64,000 nucleotides of DNA from Anthoceros angustus (lineage: Eukaryota > Streptophyta > Anthocerotopsida > Anthocerotales > Anthocerotaceae): the NCBI GenBank assembly GCA_010909165.1, contig MU008184.1:124001-188000 (forward strand), written 5' to 3'. Within the stretch, counting starts at the first letter, position 1, and each line of letters opens with the position of its first letter. A program made the position numbers and the translations under genes. The notes under the pieces are model-generated. The model searched no databases. It was given only the letters and a program-made list of their open reading frames with translations, and was not told where the DNA came from. This document shows, piece after piece, positions 23,801-34,621 of the stretch.

Positions 23801-25467
23801 TTCCCATGCCTAGCAAGACCCTCTGATGACATGAGGAAGAAAGGAAAGAATGCACGAGCATACTTGGGAAGTGTCGCAAGAGTTGCATGCAATATGACAC
23901 TAAGTAGGCCCAGTATGGTCTGAGTCTTGCCTGTACCAGGTGGTCCCTGAATTAAAAGACATAACACAATTGGACCATCCCCCATATCTAAGAATTCAGA
24001 AAAGAATTCAAGACAGGGCTCGGGCCATGTCACAAATCTCTGCTGGAGAAGAGATTCAAGATAAAAACAGTAAAGTAAAAGAACCTGTATTAGCACAAGC
24101 GGTGTTCGATTTAGGCCGGCCTGCATGTGACACACAAATCAGTAAGAAGCTGATAAGTCCTCCAAATAGTCAATGGAAAGTTCAGTGATCTTTGATCGGA
24201 GATGAGAAGGCAGTTTGAAAGACATGCCTGTATAGCCTGGAGCTGTGAGTCATTGTGATTTGCTTCCAGGTACTCTTTGAGCAGTTTAGGGATGTTCCAA
24301 GCACCAGGAACTGAGGATTGCGGGGGTGAATCCGCCCATGGGAGCTTCCCAGTGAGAATAACATCAAAAAAGGGCAATTTACTTACAGCTCTGAGTGCTG
24401 TGTACTCCCTCAGTATTGTAGAAAAGTTGGAGAGCTGGAAAATGCGTGACAATTAGTACTGCAACAGCTTGCTATCTGCGTCACATATATTAAAATATTC
24501 ACTACTTAGCCATGAGAAACATTGAAATACCTTGAGGATCCACCACCCTGTGTGAGGTTGCAAAGCAGCACGCAGACGCATTGCTGCCTCATTTTTGACG
24601 AATGCAACATCCTTAATGCCATGATCATCCAGAAACATCCGGACCTTCAATGCCCGAGGTTCGCGATTCTCCACAGTTGCAAAAGCATAAGTGGTCATCA
24701 TCGGCCCTCCTTCTATGGGCTGCACCAATTCTCACAAACAAAAAAATTTCACGAATTTGTCTAATGCAACACAAGGTGCAACATTTTGCTCTACTGGAGA
24801 CCCCTCCCTGGACAAGGTTGGCATAATTACTTCGTTACCAGGGTCTAGCCTGGATACCTTTTCCTTGGTAATAAGTAGAAGGTCGTTATCAGTAAACTCG
24901 TCAGTCACATCTACATGCATAGCAAAGCGAGCGAAGTAGAAGTCATTTGCCATCTCCGCACTGAGCAGGCCAGCCTGTCGGAACCTTGCTCTAGCTGTTC
25001 AATCCAACCAGGTTGCAAACCACCAGTTTAGCGTCTGCTGCAGAAATACCCTACATTCTTAACCTCACAACCTGAAAACAACTCACTATCGTCATCGTCG
25101 CCCCTTAAAATCTGAGCTCGACATTCCTCCAGCAGCAGAGGCTCAAACACACTGATATAATCCGAAGCGTCCTGGAACGAGTCAGGGACAGGTTTCAGAG
25201 CCAATTCCCCGTCGATCCCTGCACTCTCCCCAAATTTGCGCTTCTTCACCTTGACCTGCCAAATTCCAACCGTGAGTACTACCCCAGCGTGAACATGAAA
25301 TCCAGCTCGCCTCAAGCCATGGGATCCCCAACCTTTGACATCGCAAGCAGTCTTAAATAATCCCAGCTCAACACGATTTTCTGCATCCTCGTCTGATGCG
25401 AGGCAACTTGCGCAGCCATCTGCAGGCTTGCAGCGCCATCCTTCGCAGAATCCATAAGTGCAACCAT
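20856..25467 (-). CDS. MAA3: MAA3/SEN1-type superfamily 1 RNA/DNA helicase
   Basis: SEN1-type helicases unwind RNA:DNA hybrids; plant MAA3 acts in nuclear RNA metabolism and female gametophyte development. The start at 25,467 opens exon 1 (25,333-25,467), ending in the family phrase [12 protein letters not shown]. Then follow [28 protein letters not shown]-like [20 protein letters not shown], motif I GPPGTGKT (about 23,919-23,946), [15 protein letters not shown] (23.2 kb), motif [10 protein letters not shown] (22,560-22,600), motif [15 protein letters not shown] (22.3 kb), QYRMHP (22.1 kb), ISPYKQQV (21.75 kb), VNTVDGFQ (21.65 kb) and the last motifs [14 protein letters not shown] and MNVGLTRAR (21.42-21.54 kb). 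The tail is acidic. All helicase motifs are present and no in-exon stop was seen. There are at least ten exons. It is divergent from the Rab21-type gene. Confidence 0.9.
21118..21210. repeat. 46-bp tandem duplication within the helicase gene
   Basis: CCTATCCACCATCTCCTGAC... occurs twice in a row (about 21,118-21,163 and 21,164-21,210) with three differences, in what is inferred to be a late intron of the helicase gene. Confidence 0.8.
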
Positions 25468-26328
25468 GACTGTAGACGGCTGGGACACGGAGTCTAATCA
25501 TAGGCGTCCCAGCATTCCCAAAGATCAGCCCCAATCTGGAGCGTTTCTAAAGATTGGGCCGGCCTATCCCTGATCGATTGTGTAAATCCCAGCACTTCGA
25601 CCTGAAGAAAACTCGATTTCCAGGTTCCAACCAACACCGGCAGCAACCCAAGTCGGACATTGCCATACCGGGCACCCAACTCCAGAACCCTAGAACCTTA
25701 CGGGAGCTGGCCGCCTCCGATTATATAAAGAAGTGAGGACGAACGATGCTGGGCGATTGGGAATAGCTTGATTTGGAGATGGCCAAAAAATATGGGTCTA
25801 GCATGGACATAATTCATGTCTGTTCCGCAATCGTTTGATGGCGGCCTTCGCTGCTTCACTCGCAGCTCCCAAGTGAACGATGACGCTGCTTCCAGTCCAG
25901 GCGAACCATGACGGGAACAAGCACAAGCCAAGTACATGTGTAGTGGGTAGCTGATTTCTGAACTATAAGTACGTAGGTGCTAACGAATAAGGTGGGAGGC
26001 ACAGCAAATTTGGAATCTTCCATTGAGAGGCGAAGGAGAGTGTGTCACGGGCGTCTCTCTTAGGGTGATGAATTGCTTTTCTCCGACAAGTGGCAGGGAA
26101 TCACGGGAACATGAGAGAAGCAGGAGCAGTCCTAGGCGCTTGAATCAGACCGGTCAGTGGTGACTGCTTATTTGAGCCCAGGAACAGGGATTCAGTGCAG
26201 ACAAAGCCTTTATTCTCGCAATCAGGGTTGCTTGCCTACGCCATGGATGCACACTCTCATTAGGCAGGCACGCAGGGTGGGATTGCAACGCAGAAGTAGC
26301 GAGAAGGGGGAGCACTCTGTAGGGCAGC
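25468..26328. promoter_or_regulatory. Divergent promoter region between helicase and Rab21-type gene
   Basis: The two genes point away from each other and share about 0.86 kb. A TATATAAAG-like element lies near 25,720. No open frame here is convincing. Confidence 0.5.
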
Positions 26329-27449
26329 ATGAAGCCTAGTCCCGTCCCCTTCAAGCTGGTTCTTCTTGGAGATGGTCAGTTTCGCTCCCTGCAGGCCACC
26401 ATGAACCCTAGGATTCCGCAGCTGGATCGGTTGCTGTGACATGGTGCTGTGTACGTTTCTTAAAGCTGGGTGTAAATTCCTGATCTCTGCAGGCCGGGTC
26501 GGGAAAACCTCCTTGGTATTGCGATATGTGAACAATGTCTTCTCCGACAAGCAAACTGCCACAATTCAGGCCTCTTACCTGACAAAGGATATCAGCATAG
26601 ATGGTCAGGCGGTGACACTAGCAATATGGGTAAGCTTGTCGGGAACAATTTTCGGCAGCTCCGTTTTTTGTCTCTGCCGTTGATGCTCATTGTGAACTGA
26701 ATTTGTGATTACAGGATACAGCAGGGCAGGAGCGATTCCATGCTCTCGGGCCTATTTATTACAGAGATGCTGACGGTGAGTGCCTATTTTGAGTCGACCT
26801 GTCACTCCTCCAACCTGATTTGCTCCAGCCAATTGACTGTCTGTACATTGTGGAATGAATTGCAGCGGCGTTGTTGGTCTATGACCTCATGGACAAGGAT
26901 AGTTTTGATAGAGTTAAGAGTTGGGTGAAAGAGTTACGGAAAATGGCTCCCAAAAACATCGTTATGACTATTGTTGCCAACAAGAGTGACATGGATAGGC
27001 AAAGAAAGGTGGATCTACGGGATTCTGAAAGGTTTGCTCGTTCTGCACTCTAGCGTTTCTCGGTTTGCCATGCATGTCATGTTTATGATGTCAGCTTGTT
27101 GACATCAACTTGTTGCTTGTTCTTTTTGTGCTTTTCAACAGCTACGCGAAGTCAATTGGAGCCACCCATTTTGTGACGTCTGCGAAGTTGAACACTGGAG
27201 TGAAAGAACCGTTTCATGACGTTGCACAACGTAATTCATGTTTGAACCGTTTTGATTATGTAGTGCCCGGTTAAGGTTATAGCAATCGCAATGGCTATGG
27301 TGATGACTGATTCGTCTCTATTTGCAGGTTTGTTGGAGAGTAGGAAAGACACAGTGGACAGGGCCAATTCTGTCAACCCACAAAGAAAAGGGATGGTGAT
27401 CATTGACGAGAAACCAACACCAACCCCTCAATCAAAATGCTGTTCATGA
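26329..27449 (+). CDS. RAB21: Rab21-type small GTPase
   Basis: Rab21 GTPases work on early endosomes. Six exons join in frame: 26329-26374, 26493-26629, 26715-26775, 26866-27031, 27142-27230, 27328-27449, about 206 aa. The G motifs are all present: P-loop GDGRVGKTS (split by intron 1), the switch I region with TIQASYLTK, the WDTAGQERFHALGPIYYRDAD block (switch II, split by intron 2), NKSD for guanine specificity and TSAK. The HALGPIYYRDA phrase and the IQASYLTK effector region match Rab21 better than Rab5 or Rab11. The C terminus ends CCS, a prenylation site. The start MKPSPVPFKLVLLG is the first ATG before the P-loop. No defects were seen. Confidence 0.9.
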
Positions 27450-28461
27450 TGCCAGTGGTGCATCTATGTATATTATAGATCAGGTGGACGACAGAAAATC
27501 AAGCTTGAGCCTCTCCTGGGGAGAGGTCCGAGACAATTCTTTTCATGTACCACGACTGCTGCAGTGCAGAGATGGACGCCGCCTCTGTACAGTTCTCAGC
27601 TTCTTTCCTGGTAGATTGGTGCCCTCATTTCGTCACAGCTATGCAATAAAACTGCGGTCACCCGGAAACCAGTGAGGTACATAACAACGCTCCAGGATAA
27701 CTTCCCGAGAGTCAGGTTGGCTGCACTTGATCAACGATGCAGCTCGCTAAAAAGTCGTGTATGATTGAGGCTCATGTCTACGAAATCCTTTCTAAAACAA
27801 TAGTCATTAACAGACATGAACGGACCGGTGCATAGTTCTCTGGCATGACCTTCAAACCTTTGTTCAGTTCGAAGTTTAACAGGGCACTAGGGGACTGAGA
27901 CCAATGGGCTTTGGACGCCGTAGATATGAGGAGCTATGGGCGATGGAGACGGTGGGCAAGGCCCTCGCGAAGGCTTTCCTGTAGCAAGACTCTTGTATGC
28001 TTCCAGTCGAGGCATTCCACGAACTGCAGATTGGACGGCGGAGTCCCAGCCAGCCTCCGGCAATGTATGCGTTCAACGAGTCGTGCACGTGCGGCAAGTC
28101 CATAATTCATCCTGCCCAGTCTCCCAGCGTCACCTTGAAGAACTCGGACACGCTGGGGCGGAGCGCTGATACATTTGGGTGTCTCCGGCAAAACTCGTCC
28201 GAGTGTGGTGCTTAGGATTCTGTGACATTACACAAATTCTGTGACATCGGTGAGTGCACAAGGAGTGTGCGTGTATGAATACCCCTGTACCCAGCGTTGC
28301 TGAAGGGGAAGCTGCTTCACCTGCTTGCAAACTGTGGCAGCTCCGATGGAGCTTAGGGGTCATTCGTTGACATGGGCAGAAAGATGTGGGAAGTGAGGTA
28401 AAAGCCTAACGCTCGCTTTCGATATTGCCAAATTCTATGTACATGGTTCTTGTCTGTTCCG
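27450..28461. other. 3' flanks of Rab21-type and FDM-like genes (convergent)
   Basis: No recognised gene. A 72-aa plus frame (27,997-28,215) is fairly clean but unrecognised and has antisense open frames. It could be a small gene or part of the 3' UTR. Confidence 0.4.
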
Positions 28462-30986
28462 TTATGATAAGGTTTTCTTCCTCTTGCCTCTGCCCTTTGC
28501 AGGACCCGCACTGCGGACCTGTTTAAGCTCTTCGACTACCTCAGACAGCGCCTTGATGTCGACATTCAATCGTTTGATCTCGACATTCAATCGTTTGATC
28601 TCGGCCCTTGCTGCTTCATTCACCCCTCCCAAGTGATGGATGACCTCAGCCAGACTGGCTTCCTTATTTGCAGTATAATTCCAAGGCACTGGCTTTGGGT
28701 ACCGGCCGCTCCCATTGTATTCGTCAATTTCCAACAAAGCAGTCACGACCCCATTGTACGCCTTGTCACCAAATCTGGTCCTCAGCTTTTTCAAATCCGG
28801 ATCTTCTGGGTCTACTTTCCAATAAAACTGCACGATGCAACATCTTGGGGTCAGATTCAGCTTGCTACAAATGATTTTCCGTTGTTCTGGAAGGCAAAAC
28901 AACAAGTAATATCTCACATCTGATTTGTCCTCCTTGGTGTATACTTTTTTGAACGGGTACCAATCGTGGCTCTTAATCTTGTCATCCCATGCAGACATAG
29001 TTTGTGCCAGGCGAGCTTGCCAATCAGACGTTTTGAAATGACCCTCACCCACATCATCCCAGCACCTTGAATCAATCTCACCCATCCTCCTCACCGCAAT
29101 ACCCGTCTCACCAAGTTTCAACACCTGAAGGAGACATCCCAAAATGCTTTAAACTACAGAACGATAACAGTTGCCAGACTTTACTCAGCCGGAGACATCC
29201 AAAACATACCTTCACTGCAGCTTCCTGAGCTAGAACGACTTTCTCTTGTTCCTGTCGATGGACAACGGTCAAACAGTTATTCTGACGATCCGCCTCGGCT
29301 TTGTCTTCTTCAAGATCCTTCAGTTCCTCCTCCAACTTTTTGATTGTTTCACCTGACTTATCTGCAACGGCAGCCTTCAGTCTCTCGGTCTCTATCTTCT
29401 CCTGTAACTGTTGCACTTCGATCTCAAGCTTTTGGACCTTAGCAAGATTAAGTTTTCGTTCTTGGACGTTGTTCTCCAGGTCCTTATGCTCATTCTGAAG
29501 TGATATCAAGACAAGAATTACAACTTCATGTACACCACAATTAGCTCAGAAGCCAGAGAAAAGGAGCACCTCTTACAGAAGTACGCATCATACCTCGTGC
29601 TTCTCAATGAGCAAGCGCTGTTGGTTCTGGAACCTATTCCTAACCTCCACCTCTCTGCCCACATCTTCCATCTGCCTTTGATTCTGTCCCAAACCAAGCA
29701 CGACCCGGTCAGAACTGGCTCCACCAGCTCTTGTGGACTAGACGAAAGAAAGACTTCACTTCACCTTCTCCCTTTCAAGTTCAAGCCTCTTCCCTTCAGC
29801 ATCATTCTGGCTCTCCTTAATACTGAGCTCCTCAGTTCGCTTGTTCAAAGACTCCATCTGAGAGTCCAGTTCCGCAGCTCGCCGCATCACCTGCTGACGG
29901 TGCACCTCTTGCACCCTTTCAGATTCAGCTCTCAAGGCTTCCCGCTCTGCCACCAGAAAAACAAGAGCAAAAAAAAGGCCATAACGTCACTCCCCACCCC
30001 TAGCAACAAGTGGCACGAAAAGTCACAAACATGTTTAACCCAAACCCACCTTCCCGATGCTTCTCCTCCAGCAACCGCATCTCCAACTCAGCCTTCACCT
30101 TAGCCTGCTCCGCAACCTCCACGCTATTACTAAGCCTAAATTTCTCGGTGTCCGCCCTGGACAGCATCTCCTGCTGCTTGTCCACCACCCCCTGCAGCAG
30201 CTTCTGCAGCTGCTGGCTGTTCTTCATCTTCTCCTCCACCAGCTCATCCATAGTCTTGAGATTATGCTTCTTCCGCAGAAACTGCCCCGCCTTCCCCGCA
30301 TCATGATAGTCCTCTTCCACCGCCATCCAGCCGTAGAGCTCCGTCCCACCCTCGCCGAGCCCCCCACCCCGCTCCCAGTCACCCCGCCCTCGCTGCACGG
30401 CCTGGAAGCTCTCCTCAAACGACCTGCAATTCGCATACGCCTTCATGTCACGCCCGAAGACGAGCGCGGCCACCCCGTGCGGCCCGTCGTGCCCCCAGAA
30501 CGTCTCCACCTGCACCGGGTTGAAATGCGAGAACTGCTGCCTGAGCTCCCCGGTGCCGGGGCACTCTCTCCGCCCATGGGGCCCTACGGCGTTGAGATTG
30601 TAAATCAGCCCCACCCATGGATGCACCACCCGGTTGTCGGCCCGCACCCGCTTGGGCGCGGCCTGCAGGAGCTTCACCACCCGCGGGGCTATGGGCGCCG
30701 CGTGCTGCTGGAGGTCCACCCGCAGGAAGTTGAAGAGCGCGCGGTGCTGGCCTCCCGTCTCGCTGCCCCTGGTGCCCACCCCGACCCCCCTGGCGTGGTC
30801 GTGGAGCTCCTTCCACTTGAAGGCCTGCTTTTTCTTGCTGGGACAGAACGGGCAGCGGTACGTGCCGTCGCCATTGGGCACCACGAGCTTCCCGGACTTG
30901 AGGCCCGAGGTGGCTGCAGCTTCGAATTCCCTCATCTCCTCCTCATACTCATCGCTGCTTGAGGCGTCCATGAACACATCGTCCAT
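28462..30986 (-). CDS. FDM/IDN2-like protein (zf-XS, XS, coiled coil, XH) of RNA-directed DNA methylation
   Basis: FDM/IDN2 proteins bind double-stranded RNA and help RNA-directed DNA methylation. Exons on the minus strand are 30,986-30,050, 29,946-29,765, 29,671-29,594, 29,494-29,210, 29,124-28,918 and 28,827-28,462, about 684 aa with no frameshift. The order is an acidic start (MDDVFMDASSSDEYEEE), zf-XS (RCPFCPSKKK with following His), XS domain (HPWVGLIYNL to LYGWMAVEEDY), a long Glu/Lys/Gln coiled coil through exons 1-4 (QQRLLIEKHE), and XH (GIAVRRMGEID, DWYPFKKVY, LLEIDEYNGSGRYPKPVPWN). A basic tail ends GRGKRKKTLS. The start at 30,986 was chosen by alignment with the paralogue at 36,295; an in-frame ATG at 31,274 would read through the leader hairpin. 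The 90-nt intron inside XH is a multiple of three and open. Confidence 0.9.
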
Positions 30987-31004
30987 CGCTCCTGCTGCTG
31001 CTAG

Positions 31005-31056
31005 CAGGCTCAGGCGCAGGCGCAGGCGCAGGCGCAGGCTCAGGCTCAGGCTCAGG
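31005..31056. repeat. Hexanucleotide array in the leader of the FDM-like gene
   Basis: Runs of CAGGCG followed by CAGGCT, about eight units, sit 20-70 bp before the chosen start codon of the minus-strand gene. Confidence 0.85.
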
Positions 31057-31083
31057 CTCCGGCCAAGGGCCCAGCACAAGTCC

Positions 31084-31149
31084 GGGTTACCAGTCCTGGA
31101 TGTTGGCAATGCAAGGTCTTGCATTGCCAACATCCAGGACGAGTAACCC
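31084..31149 (-). promoter_or_regulatory. Long perfect hairpin in the 5' leader of the FDM-like gene
   Basis: Arms 31,093-31,115 and 31,118-31,140 are exact reverse complements of 23 bp with a 2-nt loop. Outside them a further 7-bp pair (GGGTTAC at 31,084 and GTAACCC ending 31,149) follows a 2-nt mismatch. The hairpin lies about 100-165 nt upstream of the chosen start codon. Whether it is transcribed is not known from sequence. Confidence 0.9.
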
Positions 31150-31415
31150 AACTGAATGTGGAGTTCAACAAGCAGTGGCGGTACTGATCTGTGCAGTTCC
31201 GGGTCACGAATAACGTTTGTATCCTTGGAGCACCTCAACGTGGATGTTCCACACTGCCTGACCCCATCAATCAATCCTGTACTTTGTAGATACCTATGTA
31301 TCCCTCGAGGGCCACGTCAGCGATGAACGAACCAACTGATGTTAGCTCAGGGTCATGTTTGTGGTCCAAATCATGTTCAATCATCTGCCTGAAGAAGAGA
31401 GGGTGTTTGGTGTAG

Positions 31416-33060
31416 TTGGTGAGGAATTTCCGGAGGAAGGCGCTCCAAGAAATCTCTAAGAAGAAGAGCCTGGATCCGATGGAAGCGACGGTCGACACCC
31501 CGGATGCAGGCACTTCAGCAGTTTCTGAACGAGAAACAACTCCAAGACCTGCTACATCAGCCTCTGCCAGCCAGAACGAGACTGGTGGTTTGAGGCGCAG
31601 CTCAAAGGCAACGCGCTCCAAAGCAGTTCTTTGGCAGCTTTGCCAGAACGAGACTGGTGGTTTGAGGCGCAGCTCAAGGCAACGCGCTCCAAAGCAGTTC
31701 TTTGGCAGCTTTGCCAGCAGTACAGAGGTGGAGCATGCTTTTGTGTGAGGTGTTGAAGAATGTATGAGAAGCTTGGCGGAAGTAAGGAAGGATGCTTATG
31801 CAAAAGAGTGAGAGACTGCAGTGCAGTGCAGGATGAGTACAATTCTCTTTGAGGCTAGCAACACTTGGGAGCTTACACCTTTACCTCGTGGCAGGAAGGC
31901 AATTGGGTATAAGTGAGTGTTCAAAATCAAGAGGCAAGCTGCTGGAGAAATCCAAAGGTTCAAGGCAAGATTGGTGACCAAGGGCTATGCCTAGACAAAG
32001 GGACTGGATTTCTTATAGGCTTTGGCTAAGTTTGTGTCAATTAAGGTATTGGTTGCTCTTGGAGTAGTCCATGACTTTGAAATTCAGCATCTTGACGTGA
32101 TGGACTTTGAAATTCAGCATCTTGACGTGAAGACTGCGTTCACCAACGGTGAACTTACTGAAGACATCTACATGGAAATATGTTTTTAAGGTAAGCTTAT
32201 CCAAGGTAAGGAGAATCTTTTTTGCAAGCTAAAAGATCAATTTAGGGCTTGAAGCAATCATTTTGTTTATGATATGAATGTAAATAAATAACTAGTGAAC
32301 AGAAAATGAAGAAGATCAATTGCAAACCACAAAGATGATGAAGATTCCGTATTGTCAAGCAGTTGGTAAGGTCATGTACACCATGGTCGGCCCTTGGCCA
32401 GATCTTGTAATTTTAGTGAGAACTCTCAATAATAAGTTCTTGCATAACTACTCTCAATAAGTTCTTGCATAACTCTGGTATGGTTCATTGGAAAGGAGTG
32501 AAGAGGATCTTGACCTATCTTCAAAGGACAAGTGATTTTGCTTGGAATACAAGGGTGCTAGTGGAGACGAGTTGTTAGGATTTTTAGACTCAGACAGGGG
32601 ATTTGATTCGAATACAAGGAAATCAACTTTAGTTACATGTTCTCGATTGGTGGTGGACCAATTAGCTGGTATAGCAAGTAGCAGGTGGACCAATTAGCCG
32701 GTATAGCAAGCAGGAGAGTACTTTTGATCTGTCTACTGCAGAGGCTGTCTACTACTACGGAGACCGGAAAACATTTCATCAGTTCAAGCTTTCGCGGACT
32801 TTTGAAGGACTTGAGTTTCCTCAAGAAGGGCCAACAAGAATGTTTAAAAATAGTCAAGGGAGATAAGAATATGATCTACCACCCAAGGACTAAACATATT
32901 GATATTCAATATTATTTTGTGAACGAACAAGTTGAAGGTAGAGTGGTACTTAGAAGTGATCACCTTGTTGCTGATATATACTGGTGGTACTTAGAAGTGA
33001 TCACCTTGTTGCTGATATATTGACCAAGGCAATCGTGCGTGACAGACACAAAGTGAGTGA
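31416..33060 (+). mobile_element. Decayed Ty1/copia retrotransposon pol
   Basis: Reading along the plus strand, with stops and frame changes, one meets the copia connector (GLRRSSRQRAPKQFFG, 31.6 kb), the start of reverse transcriptase (WELTPLPRG, then VFKIKRQ and FKARLVTKGYA at 31.9 kb), an RT core (HLDVKTAFTNGELTEDIYME near 32.1 kb), the KRILTYLQRTSDF stretch (32.5 kb), and an RNase H end (RTKHIDIQYYFV near 32.9 kb, DHLVADI and LTKAIV at 33.0 kb). Several small segments are duplicated in tandem (31,570-31,712; 32,075-32,130; 32,660-32,705; 32,945-33,020). LTRs were not found. It is inactive. Confidence 0.85.
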
Positions 33061-33660
33061 GAGTGTTAGCATGATATATTTGTTGGTGTTGCTCATTACA
33101 GCAATTATACTTAGCAAATTGTAGTCTATCATAACAAGGTAAGTAAGGGACTAAACTCAAACATGTACTGCGTACAAAGTGTAATGATACTGGGTGTCAT
33201 GAGTGTGGCTGGTGGCCACTATGCAAGGTGCTGGTTCTCGTTGTAATTTTAAGCCTACCTTTGGGCATGTTGCAAAAGTCTTGAATTCCTGTATGGTGTG
33301 CATTGCTTCATCTCCATTGCCATAGCCATGGTCGCTGCACAACAATAGCAATCCAGCAACAGCTCTGCTATTAGACTCCGAGATGCTCCTGTTAGCCAGT
33401 TTTTCTTCCATCGGACTGTTCCGAGTGCAGCAGCAAGCAGGGTTCAACTCCTGGAATCCGACCTCTCAGGGTCTCAGTCACCACGGCAACCGGAACCTGG
33501 ATGGAGGGCCAGCAGTTGCAGCTGCAGGACTTGTTTGCAGGACAGCCCTAGCCCATAAATAGTCACTTAGCGCGTTTTCAGCCTTGCTTGCAACACGAGT
33601 CGGAAACTAGAAGCTGCCATCCAGCAGGAGACACATTTCTCGAAGACCTATCCTTCCAGA
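33061..33660. other. No gene seen; possible promoter at the right end
   Basis: Unremarkable sequence after the copia relic. An ATAAATAG element at about 33,555 lies 105 bp before the ATG at 33,661. Confidence 0.35.
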
Positions 33661-33879
33661 ATGCTCAGAAAACCTGTGAGTAAGGTGATGAATGACACGC
33701 GCTTTCGACAAGCCGACATCTTTGCAAGATTGGAGATGGCTGGACAGTTTCAACCTCCAAGTCCCAGGGTTCCAAGTAATCTGCTTCGAGGAAATTCTGC
33801 CGTGAGCATAAGGAAACTCGAAGGTTTTTTTTCACAGATTCTGGAAGAGGTTCTTTTTCACCGCGTCCGGAATCAATAA
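33661..33879 (+). CDS. Possible small gene, 72 aa
   Basis: Not recognised. The frame starts MLRKPVSKVMNDTRFRQ, has a middle Pro-rich phrase (QPPSPRVPSN) and a hydrophobic/basic end. A TATA-like box 105 bp upstream and an A/C-rich leader give it a gene-like layout. A minus-strand frame of similar size overlaps, so the coding status is unproven. Confidence 0.38.
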   Translation: MLRKPVSKVMNDTRFRQADIFARLEMAGQFQPPSPRVPSNLLRGNSAVSIRKLEGFFSQILEEVLFHRVRNQ

Positions 33880-33907
33880 GCTTCCTATGGTCACCCAACA
33901 TGAGATG

Positions 33908-34030
33908 GAACTTCACCAACAAAAATCTCTGCACCGAGGATAGCTGAAGGGGACTTCACCAACACAAATCTCTGCACCGAGGATAGCTGAATGGGACTTC
34001 ACCGACGCAGTCTCTGAACCGACGGCAGCT
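33908..34030. repeat. Three tandem units of about 43 bp
   Basis: The unit GGACTTCACCAACACAAATC... through GAGGATAGCTGA is present three times; the third copy is diverged (ACCGACGCAGTCTCTGAACC). Confidence 0.8.
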
Positions 34031-34621
34031 ATGAGACGACATGTCAGGGTACTAGGGATTTTCACCAGGGCACGAGGCTGCAATGGGCTGCAATCGTGGA
34101 CCGTGGCTACACGTTTGCTGCTGGAGAAGCAAATCGGATGGAGCCTTAGCCTATAGCCTTAGCCATGTGTGGTCCCTGCTGAGGTTTTTCCTCAGAAATC
34201 CCGGCGAAGTTCAAAAGCAGATAATGGATTAATTACGGCCAGAATCCTTGCGCCTGGGCCCGGCTTCAGGTGGAACCCCCATCGCCCGTGGACCCGCCAA
34301 CCCCCACATGACATAGTAGCCCAAGCCCCTTGCGGAACATCACGCGGCAGGGAAAGAAGAGCTCACTGCTCTGTACATATATGTTTGGTTTTTGTACCCC
34401 AGAGAAATGTTCCTGTTCAAAAAGCTTCTCCAGCGAATGCTATCATGCCAGAAGCCGTGCTGATGACAGATTTGATTTCGGGCCAGGAAAATGGTGACTC
34501 TTCCTGCTATCTCTCTGCTATGCTGCAAAATCGGCAGACCTGCAGGCCTGCTCCAGAAGAAAGGAGCACCTGCGTGCAATCTTTCTGCCAGGGTGGCAAG
34601 ATTCGTAGACCTGCCTACCGT
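34031..34621. other. No gene seen
   Basis: Open frames here are short and unrecognised. A phrase around 34,495-34,620 (TCTTCCTGC...GGCAGACCTGC, then TCTTTCTGCCAGG... GTAGACCTGCCTACCGTCTAG) is repeated within the block and again at 59,960-60,020, at the 3' end of another XS/XH copy. It is probably the shared 3' flank of that gene family. Confidence 0.5.

Noticed and set aside
30057-30962. 301-aa plus-strand frame
   Set aside because: It is the antisense shadow of the XS-domain exon of the FDM-like gene.
30987-31274. N-terminal extension of the FDM-like protein from the ATG at 31,274
   Set aside because: The added residues are encoded by the hexamer array and the hairpin, and the paralogue aligns only from the ATG at 30,986.
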